Source: Duganella callida
Lineage (GTDB): Bacteria > Pseudomonadota > Gammaproteobacteria > Burkholderiales > Burkholderiaceae_D
Length of the DNA: 44,727 nucleotides
Assembly (NCBI RefSeq): GCF_004614165.1
Contig: NZ_SPVG01000279.1
Coordinates: 1 to 44,727 of the forward strand
Direction: 5' to 3'
Positions 33,327-43,358 of the stretch are shown here, piece after piece. The notes below the pieces were generated by a model that ran no database searches, was not told where the DNA came from, and saw only the letters and a list, made by a program, of their open reading frames with translations. The position numbers were made by a program, and so were the translations under genes. Within the stretch, counting starts at the first letter, position 1, and every line of letters begins with the position of its first letter.

Positions 33327-34253
33327 ATGCTGACATTCCAACAAATCATCCTGACCTTGCAAACCTACTGGGACAAGCAAGGCTGCGCCCTGCTCCAGCC
33401 ATACGACATGGAAGTGGGCGCCGGCACCTTCCACACCGGCACCTTCCTGCGCGCGATCGGTCCCGAGCCATGGCGCGCCGCCTACGTCCAGCCTTCGCGC
33501 CGCCCGAAAGACGGCCGCTATGGCGAGAACCCGAACCGCGGCCAGCACTACTACCAGTACCAGGTGGTGATGAAACCGGCGCCGGAAAACATCCTCGACC
33601 TGTATCTGGGTTCGCTGGAGGCGCTGGGCCTGGACCTGAAGCAGAACGATGTGCGTTTCGTCGAAGACGACTGGGAATCGCCGACCCTGGGCGCCTGGGG
33701 CCTGGGTTGGGAAGTCTGGCTGAACGGCATGGAGGTGACCCAGTTCACCTACTTCCAGCAGGTCGGCGGCCTCGATTGCAAGCCGGTGCTGGGCGAGATC
33801 ACCTATGGCGTCGAGCGTCTGGCCATGTACCTGCAGGGCGTCGAGAACATGTATGACCTGGTGTGGACCACCTGGGAAGAGAATGGCGAGACCAAGGTGC
33901 TGAAATACGGCGACGTGTTCCACCAGAACGAAGTCGAACAGTCGGCCTACAACTTCGAGCACTCCAACACCGAGCTGCTGTTCTCGCAGTTTAACAACCA
34001 CGAATCCGAAGCCAAGCGCCTGATCGAAGCGCAGCTGACGCTGCCGGCTTATGAACAGATCATGAAGGCTTCGCACAGCTTCAACCTGCTGGACGCGCGC
34101 GGCGCCATCTCCGTGACCGAGCGCGCCGCCTATATCGGCCGTGTGCGCGCCCTGTCGCGCCTGGTCGCGCAGGCTTACTACGATTCGCGTGAGCGCCTGG
34201 GCTTCCCCATGGTCCCCAAGACCGCCGCCGTTGCTGACGCAGTTGCAAAATAA
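33327..34253 (+). CDS. glyQ: Glycine--tRNA ligase alpha subunit
   Basis: A protein of 308 aa, cytoplasmic. This is the catalytic subunit of the alpha2beta2 bacterial glycyl-tRNA synthetase. The N-terminal [37 protein letters not shown] and [11 protein letters not shown], and later [20 protein letters not shown], are invariant-looking family motifs. Length matches the family. The glyS start lies 14 bases downstream. Confidence 0.97.
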   Translation: MLTFQQIILTLQTYWDKQGCALLQPYDMEVGAGTFHTGTFLRAIGPEPWRAAYVQPSRRPKDGRYGENPNRGQHYYQYQVVMKPAPENILDLYLGSLEALGLDLKQNDVRFVEDDWESPTLGAWGLGWEVWLNGMEVTQFTYFQQVGGLDCKPVLGEITYGVERLAMYLQGVENMYDLVWTTWEENGETKVLKYGDVFHQNEVEQSAYNFEHSNTELLFSQFNNHESEAKRLIEAQLTLPAYEQIMKASHSFNLLDARGAISVTERAAYIGRVRALSRLVAQAYYDSRERLGFPMVPKTAAVADAVAK

Positions 34254-34267
34254 ACGATATAAACGAT

Positions 34268-36376
34268 ATGACTCAAACTCTGCTCATCGAACTGCTGACC
34301 GAAGAACTGCCGCCCAAGGCCCTGGCCAAACTGGGCAAGGCTTTCGCGGACGGCATCGTCAACGGCCTGAAATCGCGCGACTTCCTGGAAGCCGACAGCG
34401 TCGCCACCGCCTACGCCACCCCGCGCCGCCTGGCGGTCTCGATTACCAAGGTGCGCGCCGTCTCGCCGGACAAAATGATTCGCGAAAAAATTCTGCCTGT
34501 TAGTGTCGCGCTAGACGCCGCCGGAGCTCCGTCTGCGCCACTGCTCAAGAAGCTTGCCGCCATGAGCCTTTCGCACATCAGCGTGGCCGACATGGAGCGC
34601 GCACAAGACGGTAAAGCAGAAAGCTTCTTCTACACATCTATGGCCGCCGGCAGCCACCTGATCGTCGGCTTGCAATCCGCGCTGGAAGACTCGATCGAAA
34701 AGTTGCCAATCCCCAAAGTCATGAGCTATCAGCGTCCGAACGGCGAAACCGTGCAATTCGTGCGCCCGGCCCACGCTTTGATCGCACTGCATGGTGACAG
34801 CGTGGTGCCGCTGGCAATTCTAGGCTTAGAGGCGTCCAACGTCACCGAAGGCCACCGTTTCCTGACCGCGCCGGGCCAGCGCGCGGTCACCATCGCCCAC
34901 GCCGACGCCTACGCCGCCACCTTGAAGGAACAGGGCAAGGTACTGGCCTCGGTCGAACAGCGCAAGGAACAGATCCGCGCCGAACTGCTGGCCAAGGCCG
35001 GCGCCGACCAGGTGCTGATGCCGGAAGCGCTGCTGGACGAAGTGGCCGCGCTGGTCGAGTGGCCGGTGGTCTACGAATGCAAGTTCGAGGACGAATTCCT
35101 GGCCGTGCCGCAGGAATGCCTGATCCTGACCATGCAGACCAACCAGAAATACTTCGCGCTGACCGACACCAACGGCAAGCTGCGCTCGCGCTTCCTGATT
35201 GTCTCCAACATCGCCACCGACACCCCGGCCGCCATCATCGACGGCAATGAGCGCGTGGTGCGTCCGCGCCTGTCGGACGCCAAATTCTTCTTCGAGCAGG
35301 ACAAGAAGAAGACCCTGGAATCGCGCCTGCCGCTGCTCAAGAACGTGGTCTACCACAACAAGCTGGGCACCCAGGCCGAACGCAGCGAGCGCGTGACCGC
35401 GCTGGCCGGCGCCATCGCCGCCAAGCTGGGCGCCGACGTGGCTTTGACCGAACGCGCCGCCAAGCTGTCGAAGGCCGACCTGCTGACCGACATGGTGGGC
35501 GAATTCCCCGAGCTGCAAGGCATCATGGGCACCTACTACGCCCGCAACGACGGCGAACCGGAAGACGTGGCGCTGGCCGCTTCCGAGCATTACCAGCCGC
35601 GCTTCGCCGGCGACGCCCTGCCGTCCACCGTCACCGGCACCGCCGTGGCGCTGGCCGACAAACTGGAAACCCTGGTCGGCATCTGGGCCATCGGCCTGCA
35701 GCCGACCGGCGACAAGGACCCGTTCGCGCTGCGCCGCCACGCCCTGGGCGTGCTGCGCATGCTGATCGAAAAGCGCCTGTCGCTGTCGATCTCCGGTCTC
35801 CTCTCCGATGCGGCCAAACAGTTCGGCGCCGTCGCCGGCTTCAAGGACCCGACCGCCGACGTCGGCGCATTCATGCTGGACCGCCTGCGCGGCATCCTGC
35901 GCGAGCGCGGCTTCTCGGTCAACGAGATCGAAGCCGTGGTGGCGCAGAACCCGGACCGCCTGGACGACATCGTGCAGCGCCTGGAAGCGGTGCAAGCCTT
36001 CGCCGCGCTGCCGGAATCGGCCTCGCTGGCCGCCGCCAACAAGCGCATCACCAACATCCTGAAGAAGAACGAGGAAGCCCTGGCCGCCGTCGGCGAACAT
36101 GGCGTCAACTTCGCGCTGCTGCAGGACACCGCCGAGAAGAACCTGAACGCCGCCGTGGTGCGCGTGCTGCCGGAAATCGACGCCGCCTTCAATCGGGGCG
36201 ACTTCGCCGGCACGCTGAAGACCCTGGCCCAGCTGAAGGAGGAAGTCGATGCCTTCTTCAACGACGTGATGGTGATGGCGGACGATGTCGCGCTGCGCAA
36301 CAACCGTCTGGCCTTGCTGTCCTCCCTGCACGGGATGATGAACCGCGTGGCCGACATTTCGAAACTGGCGGTGTAA
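34268..36376 (+). CDS. glyS: Glycine--tRNA ligase beta subunit
   Basis: A protein of 702 aa, close to the usual ~690. It carries the tRNA-recognising subunit features: [15 protein letters not shown] at the start, RFLIVSNI and [21 protein letters not shown] (landmarks [10 protein letters not shown]) in the middle, an HD-like core ([17 protein letters not shown]), and a C-terminal anticodon-binding helical region with [22 protein letters not shown] stretch at roughly 34475-34835 uses more AT-ending codons (CTA, TTA, TCT) than the flanks although the protein stays in frame. It is adjacent to gmhB with no gap. Confidence 0.96.
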   Translation: MTQTLLIELLTEELPPKALAKLGKAFADGIVNGLKSRDFLEADSVATAYATPRRLAVSITKVRAVSPDKMIREKILPVSVALDAAGAPSAPLLKKLAAMSLSHISVADMERAQDGKAESFFYTSMAAGSHLIVGLQSALEDSIEKLPIPKVMSYQRPNGETVQFVRPAHALIALHGDSVVPLAILGLEASNVTEGHRFLTAPGQRAVTIAHADAYAATLKEQGKVLASVEQRKEQIRAELLAKAGADQVLMPEALLDEVAALVEWPVVYECKFEDEFLAVPQECLILTMQTNQKYFALTDTNGKLRSRFLIVSNIATDTPAAIIDGNERVVRPRLSDAKFFFEQDKKKTLESRLPLLKNVVYHNKLGTQAERSERVTALAGAIAAKLGADVALTERAAKLSKADLLTDMVGEFPELQGIMGTYYARNDGEPEDVALAASEHYQPRFAGDALPSTVTGTAVALADKLETLVGIWAIGLQPTGDKDPFALRRHALGVLRMLIEKRLSLSISGLLSDAAKQFGAVAGFKDPTADVGAFMLDRLRGILRERGFSVNEIEAVVAQNPDRLDDIVQRLEAVQAFAALPESASLAAANKRITNILKKNEEALAAVGEHGVNFALLQDTAEKNLNAAVVRVLPEIDAAFNRGDFAGTLKTLAQLKEEVDAFFNDVMVMADDVALRNNRLALLSSLHGMMNRVADISKLAV

Positions 36377-36952
36377 ATGGGTGCGCCGAAACTGATCATC
36401 CTCGATCGCGACGGCGTCATTAATCATGATTCGCCGGACTTCATCAAGTCGCCGGCGGAGTGGATCCCGGTCCCCGGTTCGCTGGAAGCGATCGCCCGCC
36501 TGAACCAGGCGGGCTACCGGGTGGTGGTGGCGTCGAACCAGTCGGGCATCGCCCGCGAGTTCTTCGACATGACCATTTTGAACGCCATCCACAAGAAGAT
36601 GCACGACATGGCGCAGCAGGTGGGCGCCACCATCGACGCGGTGTTCTTCTGCCCGCACGCGGCGGCCGACAACTGCGACTGCCGCAAGCCCAAGCCGGGC
36701 ATGTTCACAGAAATCTCGCAGCGCTATAAAATCAACCTGAAAGGCGTGCCGGTGGTCGGCGATTCGCTGCGCGACCTGCAGGCCGGTTACGTCAGCGGTT
36801 GCGTGCCTTACCTGGTCTTGACCGGGAAAGGCGAAAAGACCCAGGCCACCGGCGGTCTGCCGCCGGGCACCATGATCTTCCCCGACCTGTCGGCGATGGT
36901 CACGCACCTGCTGAAGACCAGTACCCCGCCTGCGCTGCATATCGTAAGCTAA
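36377..36952 (+). CDS. gmhB: D-glycero-beta-D-manno-heptose 1,7-bisphosphate 7-phosphatase
   Basis: A protein of 191 aa of the HAD superfamily. It makes heptose 1-phosphate for the lipopolysaccharide inner core. The nucleophile and acid are Asp10 and Asp12 in IILDRDGVIN; motif II is ASNQSGIAR; the zinc loop is CPHAAADNCDC; motif III/IV is KPKPGM and VVGDSLRDLQAG. It fits with waaC and waaA later in the window. The start directly follows the glyS stop. Confidence 0.94.
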   Translation: MGAPKLIILDRDGVINHDSPDFIKSPAEWIPVPGSLEAIARLNQAGYRVVVASNQSGIAREFFDMTILNAIHKKMHDMAQQVGATIDAVFFCPHAAADNCDCRKPKPGMFTEISQRYKINLKGVPVVGDSLRDLQAGYVSGCVPYLVLTGKGEKTQATGGLPPGTMIFPDLSAMVTHLLKTSTPPALHIVS

Positions 36953-36971
36953 CCCCATTTTGGAGTCCGCA

Positions 36972-37712
36972 TTGGGTCACCCAGTATTGTTTGTCCGTTC
37001 CCTGATTTTCACCATCGTCATGGTGGTGGCGACCATCATCTGGTCCTGCGTGTGCTTTCTGGCGGCGCCTTTGCCCTACCGGCAGCGCTTCTACATCACC
37101 TCGCGCTGGAACGTGTTCATCATCTGGTGCCTCAAGGTGATCTGCGGCATACGCTATGAAATCCGCGGCCGCGAAAACCTGCCGGACGCACCGGCCATCC
37201 TGCTGTCCAAGCACCAGTCGGCGTGGGAGACCATCACCCTGCTGCCGTCCATGCCGCGTCCATTGGTGTTCGTGTTCAAGAAGGAGATTTTGTATATTCC
37301 CTTCTTCGGCTGGGCGATGGCGCTGCTGCGCATGATCCCGATCGACCGCAAGCGCGGCAGCAACGCCTTCAAGGACGTGGTCCGCCACGGCAAGCGCCGC
37401 CTGGCGCAAGGGCTGTGGATCATCATGTTCCCGGAGGGGACGCGCATTCCGGTCGGCCAGGCCGGCAAGTACAAGAGCGGCGGCACGCGGCTGGCGATCG
37501 CCACCGGCGCGCTGGTGGTGCCGATTGCCCACAATTCGGGCGAGTGCTGGCCAAAAAACTCTTTCATCAAACGGCCCGGCCTTGTTACAGTATCGATAGG
37601 CAAGCCAATTTCGCCGGAGGGCCAGACGCCCGACGGCTTGATGCAACAGGTGGAAACTTGGATAGAATCAGAAATGCGCGTCATTTCGCCCCACGCCTAC
37701 AGCGCTGGCTAG
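36972..37712 (+). CDS. 1-acyl-sn-glycerol-3-phosphate acyltransferase (PlsC family)
   Basis: A protein of 246 aa. It acylates lysophosphatidic acid at the inner membrane in phospholipid synthesis. A membrane segment covers ~9-30. Motif I reads KHQSAWE, so the usual H-X4-D is H-X4-E here, a form I believe is common in betaproteobacterial paralogues. FPEGTR (motif III) is present. TTG 36972 is preferred over TTG 36960 because GGAG at 36962-36965 is 6 bases before it. The 3' end overlaps the metallopeptidase-like gene by 55 bases if that gene starts at 37658. Confidence 0.9.
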   Translation: MGHPVLFVRSLIFTIVMVVATIIWSCVCFLAAPLPYRQRFYITSRWNVFIIWCLKVICGIRYEIRGRENLPDAPAILLSKHQSAWETITLLPSMPRPLVFVFKKEILYIPFFGWAMALLRMIPIDRKRGSNAFKDVVRHGKRRLAQGLWIIMFPEGTRIPVGQAGKYKSGGTRLAIATGALVVPIAHNSGECWPKNSFIKRPGLVTVSIGKPISPEGQTPDGLMQQVETWIESEMRVISPHAYSAG

Positions 37713-38674
37713 ACGACCTGGTGACGGCGGTCAAACCGGCGACCGCTGATACCAGCCAGCTGGACCTGTTTGGACGGGAGGGGCAATCGCCACCCAGGAA
37801 CGTGTACACCACGCCGGTGTGGTCGGTTCCGGCCTCCCCATCCTCATCGCAGCAACCGCCTCCTGTTTCTCCCTACGTCGCCCCGCAGGTGACGCCCGTC
37901 CCGGTCAAGAACCGCCCGCTGGTGGCGCCGCCCCCGGACCAGCCGCCCAAGCGCCAGCTGATGCTGGGCGATTTCATCGTCGAATACGACCTGCGCCGCT
38001 CGACGCGCAAATCGATCGGCTTCATGATCGACGACGACGGCCTGCGCGTGACCGCGCCCAAGCGCGTGACCATCGCCGAAATCGACGACGCCATCCGCAC
38101 CAAGCAGCAGTGGATCCTGACCAAGCTGAAAGAGCGCCGCGAACGACGCGCGGTGCGCCTGCAAAAGCCGCCGGTGGAATGGGTGGACGGCACCCAGCTG
38201 CCCTATCTGGGCGGCGAGATCACCCTGCGCCTGCTGGTGGGTGGCCGCAACCGATCGCTCTACAATCCGGCCACGCGCGAACTGGCGATCACCCTGCTGC
38301 CCGGCGCCAGCGAGGAGGCGCTGAAGGAACGGGTGAAATCCTGGTATCAGGTCGAGGCGCGCGCGCTATTCGAACAGCGTCTGGACCTGTACGCGGCGCG
38401 GCTGGGGGTACGCTACAGCGCCTTCGGCCTGACCTCGGCCGGCACGCGCTGGGGCTCGTGCACGGCCGACCGCAAGATCCGCCTGAACTGGAAGCTGATT
38501 TATTTCTCGCTGCCGCTGATCGACTACGTGGTCGCCCACGAACTGGCGCACATCCTGGAGATGAACCACAGCCCACAGTTCTGGGCCAACGTCGGCCGCA
38601 TCTATCCCGAGTATGAGGAAGCGAAAAATCTGCTGCGCCGCCGCTCGCAGGAGCTACCTGTATTATTTCCCTGA
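37658..38674 (+). CDS. YgjP/DUF45-type metal-dependent hydrolase
   Basis: About 338 aa. The last ~220 residues are a YgjP-like (DUF45, WLM/SprT-related) domain: VEYDLRRSTRKSIGFMI, then GTRWGSCTADRKIRLNW and the zinc motif VVAHELAHILEMNHSPQFW (HELAH plus a downstream His). The first ~100 residues are a proline-rich variable region. The start is uncertain: TTG 37658 has AGGTGG just upstream but lies inside plsC; GTG 37721 is after the plsC stop. It is the last gene of the lnt-glyQS-gmhB-plsC run. Its substrate is unknown. Confidence 0.85.
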   Translation: MDRIRNARHFAPRLQRWLDDLVTAVKPATADTSQLDLFGREGQSPPRNVYTTPVWSVPASPSSSQQPPPVSPYVAPQVTPVPVKNRPLVAPPPDQPPKRQLMLGDFIVEYDLRRSTRKSIGFMIDDDGLRVTAPKRVTIAEIDDAIRTKQQWILTKLKERRERRAVRLQKPPVEWVDGTQLPYLGGEITLRLLVGGRNRSLYNPATRELAITLLPGASEEALKERVKSWYQVEARALFEQRLDLYAARLGVRYSAFGLTSAGTRWGSCTADRKIRLNWKLIYFSLPLIDYVVAHELAHILEMNHSPQFWANVGRIYPEYEEAKNLLRRRSQELPVLFP

Positions 38675-39325
38675 ACGACGCCGCCGCAAGCCCGCGATGA
38701 AAGCCACGCCGGCCAACAACATCGCATATTCCGATGGTTCGGGAACCGGGACGGCGATGATATTGTCCAATGTGAAGGAATTAAACGCTTCATCCGAACT
38801 GCCGCTGGCACTGAAAGTAATTGACACCAGGTTGGTGAAGGAACCACCGGCGCTGAAACTGGTCAGATTCAAACGGCCATCAGCGTTTGAGGAACGATCG
38901 ATGAGAAATGACTGATAGACGGTCTGTCCATCAGCACGTCGGCCCACCACGTCAATCTTCGTCGGAATAAAAGCGGCAAATTCTGGATCCGATGACAGAT
39001 TAAAGTTAAAGCCACCACCCCCATCAAATTTCTTGAAATCAAATGCGCCGCCGCCGGCGTAGGTCATAGTCAACGCAGCAGGCGAATTCCCCGCGACAAA
39101 CACATTTGTACCATTGTACGGGCACGCCGGGTCACAGTAGGCTCCATCGGCGACGTAGCCTATGAATTCGGGAGACGAGAAATTAAATGCACCGGACGAA
39201 AAATCCTTCTCGTTGGAATAGATAGGCACATCTTCAAACGTCACCGTATCGGCGTGGGCGGCGCCAACCATATAAACACCCGTGGCGAATAACGCCGCGT
39301 TGACACACATCTGCAGTTTTTTCAT
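38663..39325 (-). CDS. PEP-CTERM sorting-domain protein
   Basis: A protein of 220 aa. A signal peptide (MKKLQMCVNAALFATGVYMVGAAHA, ending AHA-D) leads to a secreted beta-rich domain (~26-190) with one cysteine pair CDPAC and many Gly, Phe and Asn residues. The C-terminus VPEPSEYAMLLAGVAFIAGLRRRR (here as VPEP, a hydrophobic helix and RRRR) is a PEP-CTERM signal for an exosortase encoded elsewhere. The domain resembles those of other PEP-CTERM proteins that bind or coat exopolysaccharide, but I cannot name a family. The start is fixed by the signal peptide and AAGG at -6. The 3' end overlaps the YgjP-like gene by 12 bases. Confidence 0.87.
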   Translation of the reverse strand: MKKLQMCVNAALFATGVYMVGAAHADTVTFEDVPIYSNEKDFSSGAFNFSSPEFIGYVADGAYCDPACPYNGTNVFVAGNSPAALTMTYAGGGAFDFKKFDGGGGFNFNLSSDPEFAAFIPTKIDVVGRRADGQTVYQSFLIDRSSNADGRLNLTSFSAGGSFTNLVSITFSASGSSDEAFNSFTLDNIIAVPVPEPSEYAMLLAGVAFIAGLRRRRSGK

Positions 39326-39444
39326 GACTAACCTTGTGTTAAAGAAAAAGTTTACAACGGGCACAAACTTAACAGAAGGTAATGAAAGGCCAAGTAATGA
39401 ACAGGGTGACAAAATGGGGGCAAATTTAGATTACGGGAACCGAT

Positions 39445-39639
39445 ATGAATACTACACACGACGCGCCGTTAAACCCCGGCGACGATGCACCGGCCGGCAC
39501 GCCCGGCACGGGCGAAGATGTGTGCCCGGTCTGTCACGGCACCGGAACACTGATGGATGAAGACGATGACGGCGGCGGCCAGCCCTGCCCCAACTGCGGC
39601 GGCACGGGCGTGGTTATCGAAGGGGTGGGCGGCGGTTAG
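39445..39639 (+). CDS. 64-aa zinc-ribbon microprotein (DnaJ-type CxxCxGxG)
   Basis: A protein of 64 aa. Two copies of the DnaJ cysteine-rich repeat occur: CPVCHGTGT and CPNCGGTGV, which together could bind one zinc ion. The middle is acidic and glycine-rich (MDEDDDGGGQP) and the N-terminal 25 residues are polar. There is no J domain. GGGAA at 39435-39439 provides a ribosome site. It is divergent from the PEP-CTERM gene and its stop overlaps the convergent waaA stop by 4 bases. The function is unknown. Confidence 0.72.
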   Translation: MNTTHDAPLNPGDDAPAGTPGTGEDVCPVCHGTGTLMDEDDDGGGQPCPNCGGTGVVIEGVGGG

Positions 39640-40931
39640 ACGCCGCGCATCAGCCCCGGCAGCAACGCCAGCGTGCGGCGGGTGGCGCCGCGGTGCTGGT
39701 TGGCGAAACTGAGCGCGTTGTCGCCCATGGCGGCGCGAGCGTCGGCGTCGCTCAGCAGGCGGGCGGCGGCACGCATCAGGGTGGGGGCGTCGGCGATGCG
39801 TTCGGCGCCGCCGGCGGCCAGCGCATCTTCGGTGACCAGCGCGAAATTGAAGGTATGTTCGCCGATCAGCACCGGCTTGCCCAGCGCGGCCGGTTCGATC
39901 AGGTTCTGACCGCCCAGTGGCAGCAGGCTGCCGCCGACAAAGGCGACGTCGCAGGCCGCGTAGTAGGCGAACATTTCGCCCATCGAGTCGCCCAGCAGCA
40001 CGTCCACGCTGTGCGGCATGGCGCCGCCGTCCAGTGCCAGATTGCTGCGGCGCTCCACCGTCAGGCCGCGCGCGGCGATCATGTTTTTCACTTCGTCGAA
40101 GCGCTGCGGATGGCGCGGCACGATCAGCAGCAGCGTGTCCGCCGGCAGCGCGGCGCGGGCACCCATATACGCTTGCAGGATCAGTTCCTCCTCGCCTTCG
40201 CGGGTGGAGGCGCACAGCAGCACCGGGCGCTCGCCGATGGCGGCGCGCAGCGCAGCGCCGATGGCCAGCGCCGCATCGGGCACCACCACGTCGAATTTGA
40301 TGCTGCCGGTGACTTCCACTTTGGGCACGCCCAGCGAACGCACGCGCTGCGCATCGGCTTCGGTCTGCGCGGCGACCAGCGAGATGCCGCGCGCGGCATT
40401 GCGCATCAGGGAACCCAGACGCTGCGCCTTGCGCAGCGAACGCTCCGACAGACGCGCATTGGCCAGCACCACCGGCACGCCCTTGGCGCCGCAGACGGCG
40501 ATCAGATTGGGCCAGACTTCGGTTTCCATCAGGATGCAGACCTGCGGACGGAAGTGACGAATGAAACGCGACACCATGCTGCCCGTGTCGTACGGCAGAT
40601 AGGATTGCACCAGCCGCTCGCCATGCTTGGCAAACAGCGCCTTGCCCGTCGCACGGCCGGTGGGCGTCATGTGAGTCAGCACGATGCGGCTGTACGGATA
40701 CTCGGCCAGTAATGCGTCGACCAGCGGCTCGGCGGCGCGCGTCTCGCCCACCGAGACGGCATGCACCCACAGCACCGGCCCGCCGGCAGCGATCGCGTTG
40801 GCGCGCCCGTAGAAACCCAGACGCTCGCCCCAGTGCTGGCGATAGCCAGGCTCCTTGCGGCCGCGCAGCCACAAACGGGTCAGCACCAGCGGCAAGGCCA
40901 GCCACCACACCAGGGAATAGAGCAGCCGCAT
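39636..40931 (-). CDS. waaA: 3-deoxy-D-manno-octulosonic acid transferase
   Basis: A protein of 431 aa, inner-membrane associated. It adds Kdo to lipid A. Landmarks are an N-terminal membrane anchor (LLYSLVWWLALPLVLTRLW), WVHAVSVGETRAAEPLV, HMTPTGRATGKALF, the ILMETEVWPNLI motif, and a C-terminal GSLLPLGGQNLIEPAALGKPV nucleotide-sugar site. Start 40931 is set by family length. Located 2 bases downstream of waaC on the minus strand, so one operon. Confidence 0.95.
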   Translation of the reverse strand: MRLLYSLVWWLALPLVLTRLWLRGRKEPGYRQHWGERLGFYGRANAIAAGGPVLWVHAVSVGETRAAEPLVDALLAEYPYSRIVLTHMTPTGRATGKALFAKHGERLVQSYLPYDTGSMVSRFIRHFRPQVCILMETEVWPNLIAVCGAKGVPVVLANARLSERSLRKAQRLGSLMRNAARGISLVAAQTEADAQRVRSLGVPKVEVTGSIKFDVVVPDAALAIGAALRAAIGERPVLLCASTREGEEELILQAYMGARAALPADTLLLIVPRHPQRFDEVKNMIAARGLTVERRSNLALDGGAMPHSVDVLLGDSMGEMFAYYAACDVAFVGGSLLPLGGQNLIEPAALGKPVLIGEHTFNFALVTEDALAAGGAERIADAPTLMRAAARLLSDADARAAMGDNALSFANQHRGATRRTLALLPGLMRGV

Positions 40932-40933
40932 GA

Positions 40934-41938
40934 TCAGCCCAACAGACTGCGACACGCAGCCAGCACTTCCGCCACCGATGGCGGCGTGCCCTGGTCGCCC
41001 AGGTTGATGATGCGCGGCGACCAGTTGCCCTCGGTCTTCCAGCGCGGCGAATCGGCGTAGATTTCCACCGTCGGCCGCACGAAGGCGGCGGCGATGTGCA
41101 CCAGGCCCGTGTCCACGCCGACCACCAGCGTCGCGCGCCGCGCCACCATGATGGCGTCGGCCATCGACAGTTTCGGCAGCACGCGCGCATTCGGCAGGCC
41201 GGCGGCCAACTGCTCGGCTTCCGCCTTTTCTTTCGGCGAACCCCATGGCAGCAGGATGGTCATCGGCGCCAGTTCGCGCCCCAGCGCGATCCAGTTTTCA
41301 GGCGCCCACTTCTTGGCGTCGCGCGCCGTGCCGTGGAAGAAGACGACATACGATTCCGGCATCCACTCGGGACGCGGCGTATCGTCCGGCACCGACGGCA
41401 AGCCGAAGTCGGCCGGCGTATCGACCGCGTAGCCCAGCGCCGCGCCGGCGACGATGCGGCCGCGCGCCACCGCGTGCGTGCGCGGCTCGGTCGGGATGCT
41501 CAGGTGATGGAAGATGCGCGAGATGCCCTCGTATCCCGAACCTTCGCTGCCGTTGGCCAGGCCGACCTTGCGGCCGCCCTTGACCACACGCGCGGCGCCC
41601 ATGATGATGCCGGTCTTGAGCAGCCCCTGGGTGTCGAACACGTAGTCGTACTCCTGCTGGCGCAGGGTACGGAAGAACGACTTGATCTCGGCCCGCGTCT
41701 CCACCTTGCCGAGGCTCTTGCGCCAGCGACGCAGCGCGAACGGAATCACATTGCGCACGCGCGCATTCATGCGCACCAGGCTGACGAAGCCCTCCTCCAC
41801 CACCCAGTCGATGTTCGCGTCCGGGAAGTGGCGGGCAATGTCGGCCACCATCGGCATGTTATGCAGCACGTCGCCCAGCGACGATACGCGCACCAGCAAA
41901 ATGTTCAACGGCTTGCCGCCGCGCGCCTGCGTCGCCAT
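40934..41938 (-). CDS. waaC: Lipopolysaccharide heptosyltransferase I
   Basis: A protein of 334 aa, GT9 family. It adds the first heptose to Kdo2-lipid A. The N-terminal ILLVRVSSLGDVLHNMPMVADI and DWVVEEGF are typical. VGVDTGLVHIAAAFVRPTVEIY is the C-terminal donor-binding region. Its partner gmhB lies in the other operon at 36377. It begins 3 bases after the mutase stop on the minus strand. Confidence 0.93.
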   Translation of the reverse strand: MATQARGGKPLNILLVRVSSLGDVLHNMPMVADIARHFPDANIDWVVEEGFVSLVRMNARVRNVIPFALRRWRKSLGKVETRAEIKSFFRTLRQQEYDYVFDTQGLLKTGIIMGAARVVKGGRKVGLANGSEGSGYEGISRIFHHLSIPTEPRTHAVARGRIVAGAALGYAVDTPADFGLPSVPDDTPRPEWMPESYVVFFHGTARDAKKWAPENWIALGRELAPMTILLPWGSPKEKAEAEQLAAGLPNARVLPKLSMADAIMVARRATLVVGVDTGLVHIAAAFVRPTVEIYADSPRWKTEGNWSPRIINLGDQGTPPSVAEVLAACRSLLG

Positions 41939-41941
41939 GGC

Positions 41942-43324
41942 TTAGAAAGGCAGTTCGGCGTCCGGCTTGGCGGCCAGGATCACATCGCGGAACTGGCCCT
42001 GGATGCGTTCCAGCGCGGCCGGCGTTTCGGCCTCGAAGCGCATCACGATCACCGGCGTGGTGTTCGACGAACGCGCCAGGCCAAAGCCGTCCGCATATTC
42101 GACGCGCAGACCGTCGATATCGATGATGCGCTCATTGCCGGGGAACCTGGCGTCGGCGCGCAGCTTGTCCATCAGCGCGAAGTTCTCGCCTTCCTTCAGG
42201 TGCAGGTGCAGCTCCGGGGTGCTGTCCGACTGCGGCAGGGCGTTCAGCAGCGCCGACGGATCCTTTTCCTTGGTCAGGATTTCCAGCATGCGCGCGCCGG
42301 CGTACAGGCCGTCGTCGAAGCCGTACCAGCGGTCCTTGAAGAAGATATGGCCACTCATCTCGCCGCCCAGCGGCGAACCGGTTTCCTTCAGCTTGGCCTT
42401 GACCAGCGAATGGCCGGTCTTGTACATCAGCGCCTTGCCGCCGGCCTTCTCGATGTACGGCGCCAGGTGACGGGTGCACTTCACGTCGTACAGGATCTCG
42501 GCGCCGGGATTGCGCGACAGGACGTCGGCCGCGAACAGCATCATCTGGCGGTCCGGGAAGATGATCTGGCCATCCTTGGTGACGATGCCCAGGCGGTCGC
42601 CGTCGCCGTCGAAGGCCAGGCCGATTTCGGCGTCGGTCTCCTGCAGGCAGCGGATCAGGTCCTGCAGGTTTTCCGGGTGCGCCGGATCCGGGTGGTGGTT
42701 GGGGAAATTACCGTCCACTTCGCAGAACAGCTCGATCACTTCGCAGCCCATGCCGCGATACAGGTCGCCGGCGAATGCGCCCGCCACGCCGTTGCCGCAA
42801 TCGACGGCGATCTTGATCGGACGCGCGATCTTCACGTCGCCGATGATGCGCTGCAGGTACTCGGCGCGGATATCGTAGGTGCTGTAAGCGCCCGGCGTGG
42901 CCGATGGCTGGCCGTCGTGCGCCAGGATGCTGTCGTACAGACCGGTGATGGCGTCGCCGTAGATCGCTTCGCCGGCCAGCACCATCTTGAAGCCGTTGTA
43001 GTCCGGCGGATTGTGGCTGCCGGTGACCATGATGCCCGACGCGGCGCCCAGCACATTGGTGCCGAAGTACACCATCGGCGTGGCCACCACGCCCAGGTCG
43101 ATCACGTCCACGCGGGCCGACTGCAGGCCCGCGGCCAGCGCCTTGGCCAGCGCCGGGCCGGACAGGCGGCCGTCACGGCCGATCACCACTTTCTTTTCGC
43201 CCTTGGCCAGCGCGGCGCGGCCGAACGCGGCGCCGATCTGCTGTGCCACGCCGGCGTCCAGGGTTTTATCGATGATGCCGCGGATATCGTAAGCTTTGAA
43301 AATCGTTTTGGAGAGATTGACCAT
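41942..43324 (-). CDS. Phosphomannomutase/phosphoglucomutase
   Basis: A protein of 460 aa of the alpha-D-phosphohexomutase superfamily. It interconverts hexose 6- and 1-phosphates for nucleotide-sugar supply. The phosphoserine is Ser103 in TGSHNPPDYNG, the metal loop is DGDGDRLG, the sugar loop GEMSGHIFF and the phosphate loop in the C-terminal RSSNTTPVIVMRFE. The architecture matches AlgC/ManB-like bifunctional enzymes. It leads the minus-strand mutase-waaC-waaA run that supplies and builds envelope polysaccharide. Confidence 0.93.
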   Translation of the reverse strand: MVNLSKTIFKAYDIRGIIDKTLDAGVAQQIGAAFGRAALAKGEKKVVIGRDGRLSGPALAKALAAGLQSARVDVIDLGVVATPMVYFGTNVLGAASGIMVTGSHNPPDYNGFKMVLAGEAIYGDAITGLYDSILAHDGQPSATPGAYSTYDIRAEYLQRIIGDVKIARPIKIAVDCGNGVAGAFAGDLYRGMGCEVIELFCEVDGNFPNHHPDPAHPENLQDLIRCLQETDAEIGLAFDGDGDRLGIVTKDGQIIFPDRQMMLFAADVLSRNPGAEILYDVKCTRHLAPYIEKAGGKALMYKTGHSLVKAKLKETGSPLGGEMSGHIFFKDRWYGFDDGLYAGARMLEILTKEKDPSALLNALPQSDSTPELHLHLKEGENFALMDKLRADARFPGNERIIDIDGLRVEYADGFGLARSSNTTPVIVMRFEAETPAALERIQGQFRDVILAAKPDAELPF

Positions 43325-43358
43325 GATGTGAGCGTGGAAGGTGGAAATGGCAATTGTA

